Part shown: positions 24,352 through 32,786 of the stretch, piece by piece | Layout of the letters: every line of letters begins with the position of its first letter | Position numbering within the stretch: the stretch's first letter is position 1 | Assembly (NCBI RefSeq): GCF_040218065.1 | Contig: NZ_JAVJQE010000002.1 | Coordinates: 28,986 to 92,985 of the forward strand | DNA: 64,000 nt | Direction of reading: 5' to 3' | DNA from: Marivibrio sp040218065 | GTDB taxonomy: Bacteria; Pseudomonadota; Alphaproteobacteria; UBA8366; Aestuariispiraceae | The notes under the pieces: generated by a model | Told to the model about the DNA's origin: nothing | What the model saw: the letters and a program-made list of their open reading frames with translations, nothing else | The model's database searches: none | Made by a program: the position numbers and the translations under genes

Positions 24352-27006
24352 TCAGCCCGCCTTGCGGCCGGCGGCCTTTTTCGCCGTCGCCTTCTTGGCT
24401 TTCGATTTCTTGGCCTTCGATTTCTTTGCGCCCGCCTTTTTCGCAGTCGCCTGCTTGGGGCCGGCCTTCTTGGCCGCGCCCTTCTTGGCGGCCTTCGCGT
24501 CGATCAACTCGATCGCCTGCTCCAGCGTCACGTCCCCGGGCTCGGCGCCCTTCGGGATCGAGGCGTAGATCTTGCCGTGCTTCACATAAGGCCCGAAGCG
24601 GCCGGAGCCGAGCTGGATCGGTTTGCCGTCGGAGGGATGCGCGCCGAGCTCCTTGCCGGCGCCGGCCTTGCCCTTCTCGCCCGCCTCCGCGATCACCGCC
24701 ACGGCGCGGTTGATGCCGATCGTCAGCACGTCGTCGTCCGCCGGCAGCGAGATGAAGCGGTCGCCGTGCTTCAGATAGGGGCCGTAGCGGCCGAGACCGG
24801 CCTGGATTTTGGCGCCGGACTCCGGATGCTCGCCCAGGTCGCGGGGGAGGGCGAGCAATCGGAGGGCCGTCTGCAGATCCAGCGTGTTCGGGTCCATCCC
24901 CTTCAGCAGTGAGGTACGCTTGGGCTTTTTGCCTTTCTCCGCCTCGCCGCGCTGGACGTAGAGGCCATAGGGTCCCTTGCGCAGGCTGACAACTTCGCCC
25001 GTATCGGGATCGTAGCCGAGATCGCGCGGGAACTCGCCTTCCACCGGGCCGATTCCGTCGGCGTCGTTGGCGGCGGTGCCGATGTCGCGGGTGAATTTGC
25101 AGTCGGGATAGTTGGAGCAGGCGATGAAGGCCCCGAACTTCCCGAAGTTCAGGTTCAGGCGCCCGTTGGAGCAGGCGGGACAGACGCGCGCCGCTTCGGT
25201 CGAGCCGTTCTCGTCCTGCTCGAAGAAGTGGGGGCCGAGTTCGCGGTCGATGGTCTCGCGCACCTCGATCGGCGAGAGGTCCATCGTCTCCTCGCAGATT
25301 TTCGAGAAGGCCTCCCAGAAATCGCGCAGCACCTGCTTCCAGTCGACTTGGCCGTCGGAGACCTCGTCGAGCCGCTCCTCCAGCGCCGCGGTGAAGTCAT
25401 AGGAAAAGTAGCGTTCGAAGAAACTGGCCAAAAAGGCCGTGACCAGCCGACCCCGGTCCTCCGGAATGAAGCGCCGCTTGTCGAGTCGGACGTATTCCCG
25501 GTCCTGCAGCACCTTAAGGATCGAAGCGTAGGTGGAGGGACGGCCGATCCCGAGCTCCTCCATTTTCTTGACGAGGCTCGCTTCCGAATAGCGGGGCGGG
25601 GGTTGGGTGAAGTGCTGGTTCGCCGCCGCCTCGAGCAGTTTGGCGTCGGCGCCTTCCTCCAACTGCGGAAGCATGCGGCCTTCGTCGCTTTCCTCGCCCG
25701 GATCGTCCACGTCCTCGCGATAAAGCGTGAGGAACCCGTCGAAGCGAACGACGGAGCCTGTGGCGCGCAGCATCGTCTCGCCGGTCCGGTCCGCCAGATC
25801 GACCGCGACGTTGTCGAGCACGGCGCTCTCCATCTGGCTCGCCAGCGTGCGCTTCCAGATGAGCTCGTAGAGGCGCAGCATGTCGCCGTCGATATAGCGG
25901 CTAACCTGCTCTGGCCGGCGGAACAGGTCGGTCGGACGCACGGCCTCGTGCGCCTCCTGCGCGTTCTTCGCTTTGGTGCGGTACTGCCGCGGGCCGGAGG
26001 GTAGGTAGTCCGGCCCGTAATCGTCGCTGATCAGGTTGCGCGCCGCCGTCAGCGCGTCGTTCGACAGAATGGTGCTGTCGGTCCGCATATAGGTGATGAG
26101 GCCGACCGTCTCGCCGCCGATGTCGACGCCTTCGTAGAGCTTCTGGGCCAGCGTCATCGTCTTGGTCGCTCCGAAATAGAGCTTCCGGCTGGCCTCCTGC
26201 TGCAGGGTGGAGGTGGTGAAGGGCGGGGCGGGATTGCGCTTGGTCTGCTTGCGCTCGACCTTCGCGACCGTGTAGGCGCCGGCGCGCACGGCTTCGAGGG
26301 CCCGGGTCGCGGCGCGTTCGCCGCCGAGCGAGAACTTGTCGAGCTTCTCGCCGTCGAGACGGGTCAGTTTGGCCGGGAACCGCCGCCCTTCGGCGTTCGC
26401 CATCGTCGCGTCGATCGACCAGTACTCCTGCGGTCGGAAGGCCTCGATCTCCGCCTCGCGCTCGCAGATCAGACGCAACGCCACCGACTGGACGCGGCCG
26501 GCCGACTTGGCGCCGGGCAGCTTGCGCCACAGCACGGGCGACAGCGTGAAGCCCACGAGATAGTCGAGCGCCCGGCGCGCCAGATAGGCCTCGATCAGCT
26601 CGTCGTTGAGCGGGCGAGGGCGCTCCATCGCGTCGAGCACGGCGTTCTTCGTAATCTCGTTGAAGACGACGCGGTTGACCTCCACGCCGTTCAGCGCCTT
26701 GCGCCGGGCCAGTTCTTCCTGGATATGCCAGCTAATCGCCTCGCCCTCGCGATCGGGGTCCGTGGCGAGGTAAAGGCGTTTCGCGCCCTTCAGGCGCTTG
26801 GCGACCTCGTCGATCCGCTTCTTGGATTGGCTGTCGACGTCCCAGCGCATCGAGAAGTCGCGCTCAGGGTCGACCGAGCCGTCTTTGGGCGGCAAATCGC
26901 GCACATGGCCGTAGGAGGCGACCACGTCGAACTGGTCGCCGAGATATTTGTTGATCGTCTTCGCCTTCGCCGGAGACTCGACGACGACGAGGTTGGGGGC
27001 CGCCAT
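24352..27006 (-). CDS. topA: DNA topoisomerase I
   Basis: An 884-residue type IA topoisomerase. The Toprim domain begins LVVVESPAKAKTINKYLG and contains YLATDPDREGEAISWH. The active-site Tyr is in LITYMRTDSTILS. Zinc-finger-like repeats CPACSNGRLNLNFGKFGAF and CSNYPDCKF lie in the C-terminal half, followed by a tail of about 50 residues made of alternating Lys/Ala motifs (AKKAGAKKSKAKKSKAKK) that should bind DNA nonspecifically. It relaxes negative supercoils. The rnr gene follows immediately. Confidence 0.96.
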   Translation of the reverse strand: MAAPNLVVVESPAKAKTINKYLGDQFDVVASYGHVRDLPPKDGSVDPERDFSMRWDVDSQSKKRIDEVAKRLKGAKRLYLATDPDREGEAISWHIQEELARRKALNGVEVNRVVFNEITKNAVLDAMERPRPLNDELIEAYLARRALDYLVGFTLSPVLWRKLPGAKSAGRVQSVALRLICEREAEIEAFRPQEYWSIDATMANAEGRRFPAKLTRLDGEKLDKFSLGGERAATRALEAVRAGAYTVAKVERKQTKRNPAPPFTTSTLQQEASRKLYFGATKTMTLAQKLYEGVDIGGETVGLITYMRTDSTILSNDALTAARNLISDDYGPDYLPSGPRQYRTKAKNAQEAHEAVRPTDLFRRPEQVSRYIDGDMLRLYELIWKRTLASQMESAVLDNVAVDLADRTGETMLRATGSVVRFDGFLTLYREDVDDPGEESDEGRMLPQLEEGADAKLLEAAANQHFTQPPPRYSEASLVKKMEELGIGRPSTYASILKVLQDREYVRLDKRRFIPEDRGRLVTAFLASFFERYFSYDFTAALEERLDEVSDGQVDWKQVLRDFWEAFSKICEETMDLSPIEVRETIDRELGPHFFEQDENGSTEAARVCPACSNGRLNLNFGKFGAFIACSNYPDCKFTRDIGTAANDADGIGPVEGEFPRDLGYDPDTGEVVSLRKGPYGLYVQRGEAEKGKKPKRTSLLKGMDPNTLDLQTALRLLALPRDLGEHPESGAKIQAGLGRYGPYLKHGDRFISLPADDDVLTIGINRAVAVIAEAGEKGKAGAGKELGAHPSDGKPIQLGSGRFGPYVKHGKIYASIPKGAEPGDVTLEQAIELIDAKAAKKGAAKKAGPKQATAKKAGAKKSKAKKSKAKKATAKKAAGRKAG

Positions 27007-27141
27007 ATGCTTGATCCGCCGTCCGTTTCTGGGGGCTTGTCGCGGGATGGAGAATTGGCGCCCAACAAGGCCGGCGTCAACTGACGCCGCCTAAGGCGCT
27101 CATATTGCGGGAAAAAGAAAGCCTTTTCGCGAAAAACGCCG

Positions 27142-28254
27142 TCAGTGCGCGGCGGGCTTTTCACCCGGCGGGCGTCGGCGCCACTGGCGCAGGACGGTCG
27201 CGGCGCCCAGCGGTTCAATGCGGTCGAAATAGGCGCAGGCCCGGTCCAGACCGCCGTCGATGGTGAAGCCCGCCCACCCGGCGTCGTCGTGGAACGCCTG
27301 CAGGACGTCGATGAAGCGCTCCGAATCGAGGCCGAGCGCCTTGCAGGCGATGGCGGCGGTCTGCGGGCTGTCGGGCGCGAAGATTCGCGCGACCGTCTCG
27401 GCCGGCAGGCGGGTCTCCGTCGCGACCTCGCTGAGGAAGGCGTCGGCGCCGTCCTGGTGCAGGACGCGAACCAGGCGGGCCGCGCGACGGCGAACCCGCG
27501 CCGCGGGGTCCGCCGTCTCCGTTTTGGACCAGCCGGCGGCGGAGCCTTGAGATCTGCCGGCGTCTTCATCCAGCGCCGTCCAGACGGCGGCGTCGACGGA
27601 CTCGTCGAGCGCCTCGCTGTCGATGGCGAAGTTGCGTGCGATATGATGGCGCAACGCTTCGCCGACCCAAACGTAAAGCCGGCGCGCCAAGTCGGTCGGC
27701 AGGTCGCGGCGCTTGACCAGCAACTCCTGATAATCCTCCGCCTCGACCGACCGTTCGACCAGAATCTCCAGCGAATCGCGGCCGAGCTTCGCCGTCTCGT
27801 TGCGCATCAGGGTGCGGTCGATCTCCGCCTCTCCCTGGTTCACCAGCCGGCGGCACACCACCTCGCTTACCTCGGGGCGGCTCGCGACCGCGATCGCGTG
27901 GCCGGTTCCCTGGCGGGCGATCAGCGTCAGCAGATCCTGGTCGCTCAACTGCCGGCTGCGCACGATGATCGGGTAGGCGACATGCACGGCGTCGTTCGAC
28001 AGAAAGGCCAGAAGATCGCGCGGCACGTCGATGCGTTCGGCCAGAATGTCGGCGATGTGGCGGCGGATTTGCACCTCCACCCGGTCGATCAGCTGGCGCA
28101 GAATCTGATAGGTGAGGTCGAGTTCGGAGGGCGTCAGGTCCGCTTGCTGATCCAGGCACATCTTCGCGATCGACGCGGCCAGGCCGCCCTTGCCGTCGAT
28201 CGCCCGCTGATGCGCCAGCCGTAGAAGCTTGCCGTATGAAACCTGTCTCGCCAT
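27142..28254 (-). CDS. DUF2336 domain protein
   Basis: A 370-residue, mostly helical protein matching my recollection of the alphaproteobacterial DUF2336 family, whose function is unknown. Repeated helical hairpins such as DILAERIDVPRDLLAFLSND and VASRPEVSEVVCRRLVNQGE resemble HEAT-like units. No catalytic motif or membrane segment is visible. ATG 28254 is used; ATG 28296 would add 14 Arg-rich residues and cannot be excluded. It lies 136 bases upstream of topA on the same strand, and a perfect CRP-like palindrome lies about 120 bases upstream of its start. Confidence 0.8.
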   Translation of the reverse strand: MARQVSYGKLLRLAHQRAIDGKGGLAASIAKMCLDQQADLTPSELDLTYQILRQLIDRVEVQIRRHIADILAERIDVPRDLLAFLSNDAVHVAYPIIVRSRQLSDQDLLTLIARQGTGHAIAVASRPEVSEVVCRRLVNQGEAEIDRTLMRNETAKLGRDSLEILVERSVEAEDYQELLVKRRDLPTDLARRLYVWVGEALRHHIARNFAIDSEALDESVDAAVWTALDEDAGRSQGSAAGWSKTETADPAARVRRRAARLVRVLHQDGADAFLSEVATETRLPAETVARIFAPDSPQTAAIACKALGLDSERFIDVLQAFHDDAGWAGFTIDGGLDRACAYFDRIEPLGAATVLRQWRRRPPGEKPAAH

Positions 28255-28296
28255 TCGTTTCGTCAATCCGCGCCGTTCTCGACGCTCGATCCGCAT

Positions 28297-28587
28297 TGGG
28301 TCAATGACGGGCGGGGGAGATGCGTGGACTCCGCTCCGCCGGCAGCCTCGTTCTAGCAGCCGAGGGACATTTTAGCTGTGACCCCAGTCACAACAAGGTA
28401 AAAAATATGTCCTTATTGACGTGGGCGAAAGCAACATAAGAAAAAATACGCGATATTATTTCGGTCGAATTTATCTGGAATGCCGGAGATCAGGCGGGCG
28501 CGCGCGGTCTCATGAGGGGCCGGAGCGCAGCCGTGCGGGACCGGGGGATGCGGACCCTACCGGGGCGTCAGTCCTCGAACCGAGGCG
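28297..28587. other. AT-rich intergenic region upstream of the DUF2336 gene
   Basis: This 291-base gap separates the DUF2336 start (leftward) from the end of the AlaX-type gene (also leftward). Bases 28367-28490 are markedly AT-rich for this genome and hold the CRP-like site and probably the DUF2336 promoter. A 60-codon rightward frame at 28421-28603 lacks a ribosome-binding site and resembles nothing known, so it is not called. Confidence 0.6.
28377..28392. promoter_or_regulatory. Perfect CRP-type binding site TGTGA-N6-TCACA
   Basis: TGTGACCCCAGTCACA is a perfect inverted repeat matching the TGTGA-N6-TCACA consensus recognised by cAMP-CRP in enterobacteria and by several CRP/FNR-family regulators elsewhere. 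It stands about 120 bases upstream of the DUF2336 start in an AT-rich promoter-like stretch. The regulator that would bind it in this organism is not in the window; the two CNB proteins at 5430-6316 lack DNA-binding domains. Confidence 0.55.
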
Positions 28588-29316
28588 TCAGCCCTCGAGA
28601 TGAACGGCGATGCGCTTGTTGTGCGCGCCCTTGTTCTCGATCTTGCCGATGCGCAGGCGCCCGATCTCGCCGGTGCGCGCGACATGGGTGCCGCCGCAGG
28701 GCTGCAGGTCCACAGGCGCGTCCGCGCGGCCGATTTGAATGAGGCGCACGGTCCCTTTGCCGCGCGGCGGGGCGACGGACATGGTGCGCACCAACTCGGG
28801 CCGGGCGTCCAGTTCCTCGTCCGCGACGGCGGTGATCGTCACCGAATGGTCCGCCGCCGTCAGGGCGTTCAGATCCGCCTCGAGCCTTTCCTTGTCGAGG
28901 TCGAAATCTCCCAGGTCGAAGTCGATTCGGCTCTTGTCCGCGCCGACCTGGCAGCCGTTGATCGGCCGCGGGATCAGGGCCAGCATCAGATGCATCGTCG
29001 TGTGCATCTGCATCAGCCGGAAACGATTGTCCCAATCGATCGCGCAGGACACCGTCTCGCCGGGCTGGGGGAGCGTCTGCCCCTCCTCCGGCACGTGGAC
29101 GATGTCGTCGCCGACATAGAGCGTCGTCCCAATGCGGATCTCGGCGCCGTCCTCTTTGGTCATCACGCCGCGGTCGCCCGGCTGGCCGCCGCCGGTGGGA
29201 TAGAAGACGGTGCGATCCAGGATGATCCCGCCGCGCTCATTGACCTCAAGCACGTGCGCCTCGCAGGTCGTCAGATAGGAATCGGCGCGAAACAGCTCGT
29301 CGGTACGCTCGGTCAT
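28588..29316 (-). CDS. Alanyl-tRNA editing protein, AlaX type
   Basis: A 242-residue homologue of the AlaRS editing domain acting in trans to hydrolyse mischarged Ser- or Gly-tRNA(Ala). The zinc ligands His105 and His109 (MHTTMHLMLAL), Cys207 and His211 (PCGGTHVARTGEIG) are all present. The N-terminal VFYPTGGGQPGDRG motif is the conserved OB-like start. ATG 29316 is preceded by AAGAGGA, which decides the start over an upstream extension. The length fits the medium AlaX-M class. It is divergent from guaB. Confidence 0.92.
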   Translation of the reverse strand: MTERTDELFRADSYLTTCEAHVLEVNERGGIILDRTVFYPTGGGQPGDRGVMTKEDGAEIRIGTTLYVGDDIVHVPEEGQTLPQPGETVSCAIDWDNRFRLMQMHTTMHLMLALIPRPINGCQVGADKSRIDFDLGDFDLDKERLEADLNALTAADHSVTITAVADEELDARPELVRTMSVAPPRGKGTVRLIQIGRADAPVDLQPCGGTHVARTGEIGRLRIGKIENKGAHNKRIAVHLEG

Positions 29317-29442
29317 GCGTCTTGTCCTCTTAAGGCGGGGCGGCGACACGGGCAGGGTAGAGGCAACCGGCCGGTCGGAAAAGAGCCGCGGCCTCGAATC
29401 GGGGGCAGGGTGACGGCCCGGTTTCGATCGACCGACGGGGGC

Positions 29443-29493
29443 GATTTGCAATCGTTCATGACATGAACGTAAAAAAATCGCCCTGATTTGCAA
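29443..29493. promoter_or_regulatory. Palindrome CGTTCATG-A-CATGAACG flanked by direct repeats, alaX/guaB intergenic region
   Basis: Between the divergent alaX and guaB genes a 17-base perfect palindrome occupies 29453-29469. Two copies of GATTTGCAA (29443-29451 and 29485-29493) bracket it, 42 bases apart, about four helical turns. The surrounding DNA is AT-rich for this genome. The layout suggests an operator for a dimeric regulator. No regulator gene is adjacent. The rest of the 296-base gap holds nothing else recognised. Confidence 0.5.
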
Positions 29494-29612
29494 CTGTCAT
29501 CGATTTTTCCCTTTCAAAAACGGCTCATGTGACTATTTTCTCCGCGCATCCCGGGCCGACGCTGGCGGCAGCCGCTCGACCCCGCGCCATTTGACTGAAG
29601 GGATGCGCCCCC

Positions 29613-31076
29613 ATGCCGATCCAGGAAGCTCTCACCTTCGACGACGTGCTCCTCCAGCCCGGTCGCTCGGAGGTTCTGCCGGCGAACACCGACGCCTCGA
29701 CCCAGTTGACCAAGACGATACGCCTGAACATCCCGCTAATCTCCGCGGCGATGGACACGGTGACCGAAGGCCGCCTGGCGGTCGCGATGGCGCAGCAGGG
29801 CGGCATCGGCGTGGTCCACAAGAACATGACGGTCGAGCAGCAGGCGGACGAGGTGCGCTCGGTCAAACGCTCGGAAAGCGGCATGGTGGTGAACCCGATC
29901 ACCATCACCCCCGACCGCACCCTGGCCGAGGCGCTGGCGATCATGGACCGTCATCGCATCAGCGGCATTCCCGTGGTCTCGAAGCGCTCCAAGAAGCTGG
30001 TCGGCATTCTGACCAACCGCGACGTCCGCTTCGCCGAGGACATGGCGACGCCGGTCAAGGACCTTATGACCAGCCGCCGGCTGATCACCGTGCCCGAGGG
30101 CACGGGCCGCGACGAGGCGATGCGCCTGCTGCACCAGCACCGCATCGAGAAGCTGCTGGTGATCGACGCCAACAAGCAATGCGTCGGCCTGATCACGGTG
30201 AAGGATATCGAGAAGTCGCGCGCCTTCCCCCACGCCTGCAAGGACGAGAACGGCCGTCTGCGCGTGGCCGCGGCGACCGGGGCCGGGATCGACGGGCTGA
30301 AGCGCGCGGAAGCGCTGCTGGAGGCCGGAGCCGACGTGATCGTCGTCGACACCGCCCACGGTCATTCCAAGGGCGTGTTGGACCAGGTGGAGGCGGTGAA
30401 GCGGCTCTCCAACTACGCCCAGGTGATCGCCGGCAACGTGGCGACGGCCGACGGCGCGCAGGCGCTCATCGACGCGGGCGCGGACGCGGTTAAGATCGGA
30501 ATCGGTCCGGGCTCGATCTGCACCACCCGGGTCGTCGCCGGCGTCGGCGTACCGCAGCTGACCGCCATCATGGAGGCGAGCGAGGTGTGCCGGCGTCACG
30601 GCGTTCCCGCGATCGCGGACGGCGGCATCAAATTCTCCGGCGATCTGTCGAAGGCGATCGCGGCGGGCGCGGACTGCGTCATGATCGGCTCGCTGTTGGC
30701 GGGCACGGAGGAGGCGCCGGGCGAGGTCTTTCTGTTCCAGGGCCGCTCATACAAGGCCTATCGCGGCATGGGCTCGGCCGGCGCGATGGCGCGCGGCTCC
30801 GCCGACCGCTATTTCCAGGAGGACATCGCGGAAAGCCACAAATTCGTGCCGGAAGGCGTCGAAGGCCGCGTGCCCTATAAGGGGCCGGTGGCCGGCGTGA
30901 TCCATCAGCTGACGGGCGGCCTGCGCGCCGCGATGGGCTATACGGGCTGCGCCGACATCGCGACCCTGCAGAAATACAGCCACTTCCGCCGGATCACCGG
31001 CGCGGGCTTGCGCGAAAGCCACGTGCACGACGTCACCGTCACCAAGGAGGCCCCGAACTACCAGTTCGACGGCTGA
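29613..31076 (+). CDS. guaB: Inosine-5'-monophosphate dehydrogenase
   Basis: A 487-residue IMPDH, which oxidises IMP to XMP with NAD in the first committed step of GMP synthesis. LTFDDVLLQPGRSEVLP opens the TIM barrel. Two CBS domains are inserted at about residues 90-205. The catalytic Cys loop is GPGSICTTRVVAGVG, and the flap has YRGMGSAGAM. guaA follows at 32787 after a SemiSWEET and an rRNA methyltransferase gene on the same strand, so the GMP pathway genes are grouped but not contiguous. Confidence 0.97.
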   Translation: MPIQEALTFDDVLLQPGRSEVLPANTDASTQLTKTIRLNIPLISAAMDTVTEGRLAVAMAQQGGIGVVHKNMTVEQQADEVRSVKRSESGMVVNPITITPDRTLAEALAIMDRHRISGIPVVSKRSKKLVGILTNRDVRFAEDMATPVKDLMTSRRLITVPEGTGRDEAMRLLHQHRIEKLLVIDANKQCVGLITVKDIEKSRAFPHACKDENGRLRVAAATGAGIDGLKRAEALLEAGADVIVVDTAHGHSKGVLDQVEAVKRLSNYAQVIAGNVATADGAQALIDAGADAVKIGIGPGSICTTRVVAGVGVPQLTAIMEASEVCRRHGVPAIADGGIKFSGDLSKAIAAGADCVMIGSLLAGTEEAPGEVFLFQGRSYKAYRGMGSAGAMARGSADRYFQEDIAESHKFVPEGVEGRVPYKGPVAGVIHQLTGGLRAAMGYTGCADIATLQKYSHFRRITGAGLRESHVHDVTVTKEAPNYQFDG

Positions 31077-31092
31077 TAGGGGCGTGCTGAAC

Positions 31093-31368
31093 ATGGCGAC
31101 GGGCGCGGAGCTTCCCGGGATCGTGCAGGCGATCGGCCTTGCGGCCGGCGCGTTGACGACGCTCGCCTTCCTGCCGCAGGTGGTGAAGACTTGGCGCACG
31201 CGCTCGACCGCCGACATCTCCTTGTGGATGTTCCTGGCGTTTCTGACCGGCGTCGGCCTGTGGCTCGCCTACGGGCTGCTGATCGGCGACGCGCCGCTCA
31301 TCGCCGCCAACGGCGCGACGTTCCTGCTGGCTGGCGTCATCCTTTATTTCAAGCTGCGTCACGGATAG
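31093..31368 (+). CDS. SemiSWEET-type transporter
   Basis: A 91-residue protein with three predicted transmembrane helices (about 8-28, 40-60, 65-85). The PQ-loop motif FLPQVVKTWRTRS near the end of helix 1 and the STADISLWMF segment match bacterial SemiSWEET (MtN3/saliva) sugar transporters, which work as homodimers. ATG 31093 is preferred; GTG 31084 would add three residues. It begins 16 bases after guaB and probably is read through from it. Confidence 0.88.
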   Translation: MATGAELPGIVQAIGLAAGALTTLAFLPQVVKTWRTRSTADISLWMFLAFLTGVGLWLAYGLLIGDAPLIAANGATFLLAGVILYFKLRHG

Positions 31369-31381
31369 GGCCCTTTCGCGC

Positions 31382-32752
31382 ATGACTCCCGCCGCCCGCA
31401 TCAGCGCCGCGATCGAGATCCTCGAGGGGCTCGATCGGCCCGACGCGCCGCCGGCCGACAAGGCCATGGCGGATTGGGGGCGGGGCAACCGCTTCGCCGG
31501 CTCGAAGGACCGCCAGGCGATCGCGGGCCTGGTCTACGGCGTGTTGCGCCGGCGCGGGCAGATCGACTGGTGGCTCCACCGCGTCAACGGCCTGCGGGGG
31601 CCCGACGATCCGCCGACGGCCCGCGACCGGGTGCTGATCCAGCTTTTGCTGGGGGAGGGGAGGCGCCTCACCGACTTGGAGAAAGAGTTCGACGGGGAGC
31701 GGTTTGCGCCCGAGCCGCTGTCGTTGCGCGAAAAGCGCATCGCCATCGAACTGACGCAGCAGCGCGGCTTCGAGCTCGGCTGTCAGCCGTTCGAAGCGGG
31801 CGCGAACATGCCCGACTGGCTGGCCGAGCGGATGCAAAAGTTTTACGGCGAGCGCGCGCCGGCCGAGGCGGCGGCCTATCTGCAGGAAGCGCCGGTCGAT
31901 CTGCGCGTCAACACCCTGAAGGCCGATCGCGCCGCCGCCAAGGCCGCGCTGGCGGCGGAGGGGCTGGAGGCCGTCGAGACGCCGCTCTCGCCGATCGGCC
32001 TGCGGCTCGGCGGCCGCGCGCCGCTGTCGGGGACCAAGGCCTTCAAGGACGGGCTGGTGGAGCCGCAGGACGAGGGCTCGCAGCTGGCGGCCCTTCTGAC
32101 CGACGCGCGGCCGGGCATGCGGGTCGTCGATTTCTGCGCCGGGGCGGGCGGCAAGGCGCTGGCCCTGGCCGCGCAGATGAACAACACCGGGCGTCTGGTG
32201 GCCTGCGACGTCTCGGATGCGCGGCTCAAGCGCGCGGCGCAGCGCCTGAAGCGCGCCGGCGTCTTCATCGTGGAGCGCAAGCCGCTCACCTCCGAGCGCG
32301 ACAAGTGGGTGAAGCGCGCCGCCCAACCCAAGGGCGGCAAGAAGAGCCTTTACGACCGCGTGCTGATCGACGCGCCCTGCACCGGGACGGGGACGTGGCG
32401 GCGCAACCCGGACCAGAAATGGAAGACAGCCCAGCGCGATCTCTTCCGCCTGACCGACATCCAGGCGCAGATCCTGGACAGCGCCGCACGGCTGGTGGCG
32501 CCCGGCGGGCGGCTCGTCTACGTCACCTGCTCCTGGCTGCGCGAGGAGAACGAGGCGCAGATCGAGGCCTTCCTGCGCCAGCGGCCCGATTTTTTCGCCT
32601 ATCCGATCCAGGACGTCTGGGCCGAGACGGCGGGCGCGATGGGCGGCGGCCAATGCCCGGCCGCGGCCGAGGCGACCAGCCTGCGCCTGACGCCGGCGCA
32701 GCAGGGCGTGGACGGATTTTTCGTGGCCGTGATGGGCCGTAAACTAAGCTAA
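31382..32752 (+). CDS. RsmB/NOP-family rRNA (cytosine-5) methyltransferase
   Basis: A 456-residue class I SAM-dependent RNA m5C methyltransferase. An N-terminal NusB-like region (residues 1-140) is followed by the Fmu/Sun catalytic domain: VVDFCAGAGGKALALA (SAM motif I), LIDAPCTGTGTWRRNPD (Cys of the PC motif), and VYVTCSWLREENEAQIEAFL (nucleophilic Cys in TCS). It probably modifies 16S rRNA at C967 or a related site. It lies 13 bases after the SemiSWEET gene and 34 bases before guaA. Confidence 0.92.
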   Translation: MTPAARISAAIEILEGLDRPDAPPADKAMADWGRGNRFAGSKDRQAIAGLVYGVLRRRGQIDWWLHRVNGLRGPDDPPTARDRVLIQLLLGEGRRLTDLEKEFDGERFAPEPLSLREKRIAIELTQQRGFELGCQPFEAGANMPDWLAERMQKFYGERAPAEAAAYLQEAPVDLRVNTLKADRAAAKAALAAEGLEAVETPLSPIGLRLGGRAPLSGTKAFKDGLVEPQDEGSQLAALLTDARPGMRVVDFCAGAGGKALALAAQMNNTGRLVACDVSDARLKRAAQRLKRAGVFIVERKPLTSERDKWVKRAAQPKGGKKSLYDRVLIDAPCTGTGTWRRNPDQKWKTAQRDLFRLTDIQAQILDSAARLVAPGGRLVYVTCSWLREENEAQIEAFLRQRPDFFAYPIQDVWAETAGAMGGGQCPAAAEATSLRLTPAQQGVDGFFVAVMGRKLS

Positions 32753-32786
32753 GCGCGAGCAGACACAAAAGAGGGACGGCGCCGGC

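Noticed and set aside
22300..24912. An 870-codon frame on the plus strand opposite rnr and topA
   Set aside because: It is antisense to two well-supported genes, has no recognisable motifs, and is expected from high-GC codon structure.
28421..28603. A 60-codon plus-strand frame in the AT-rich gap
   Set aside because: No ribosome-binding site and overlaps the end of alaX; the region looks regulatory.
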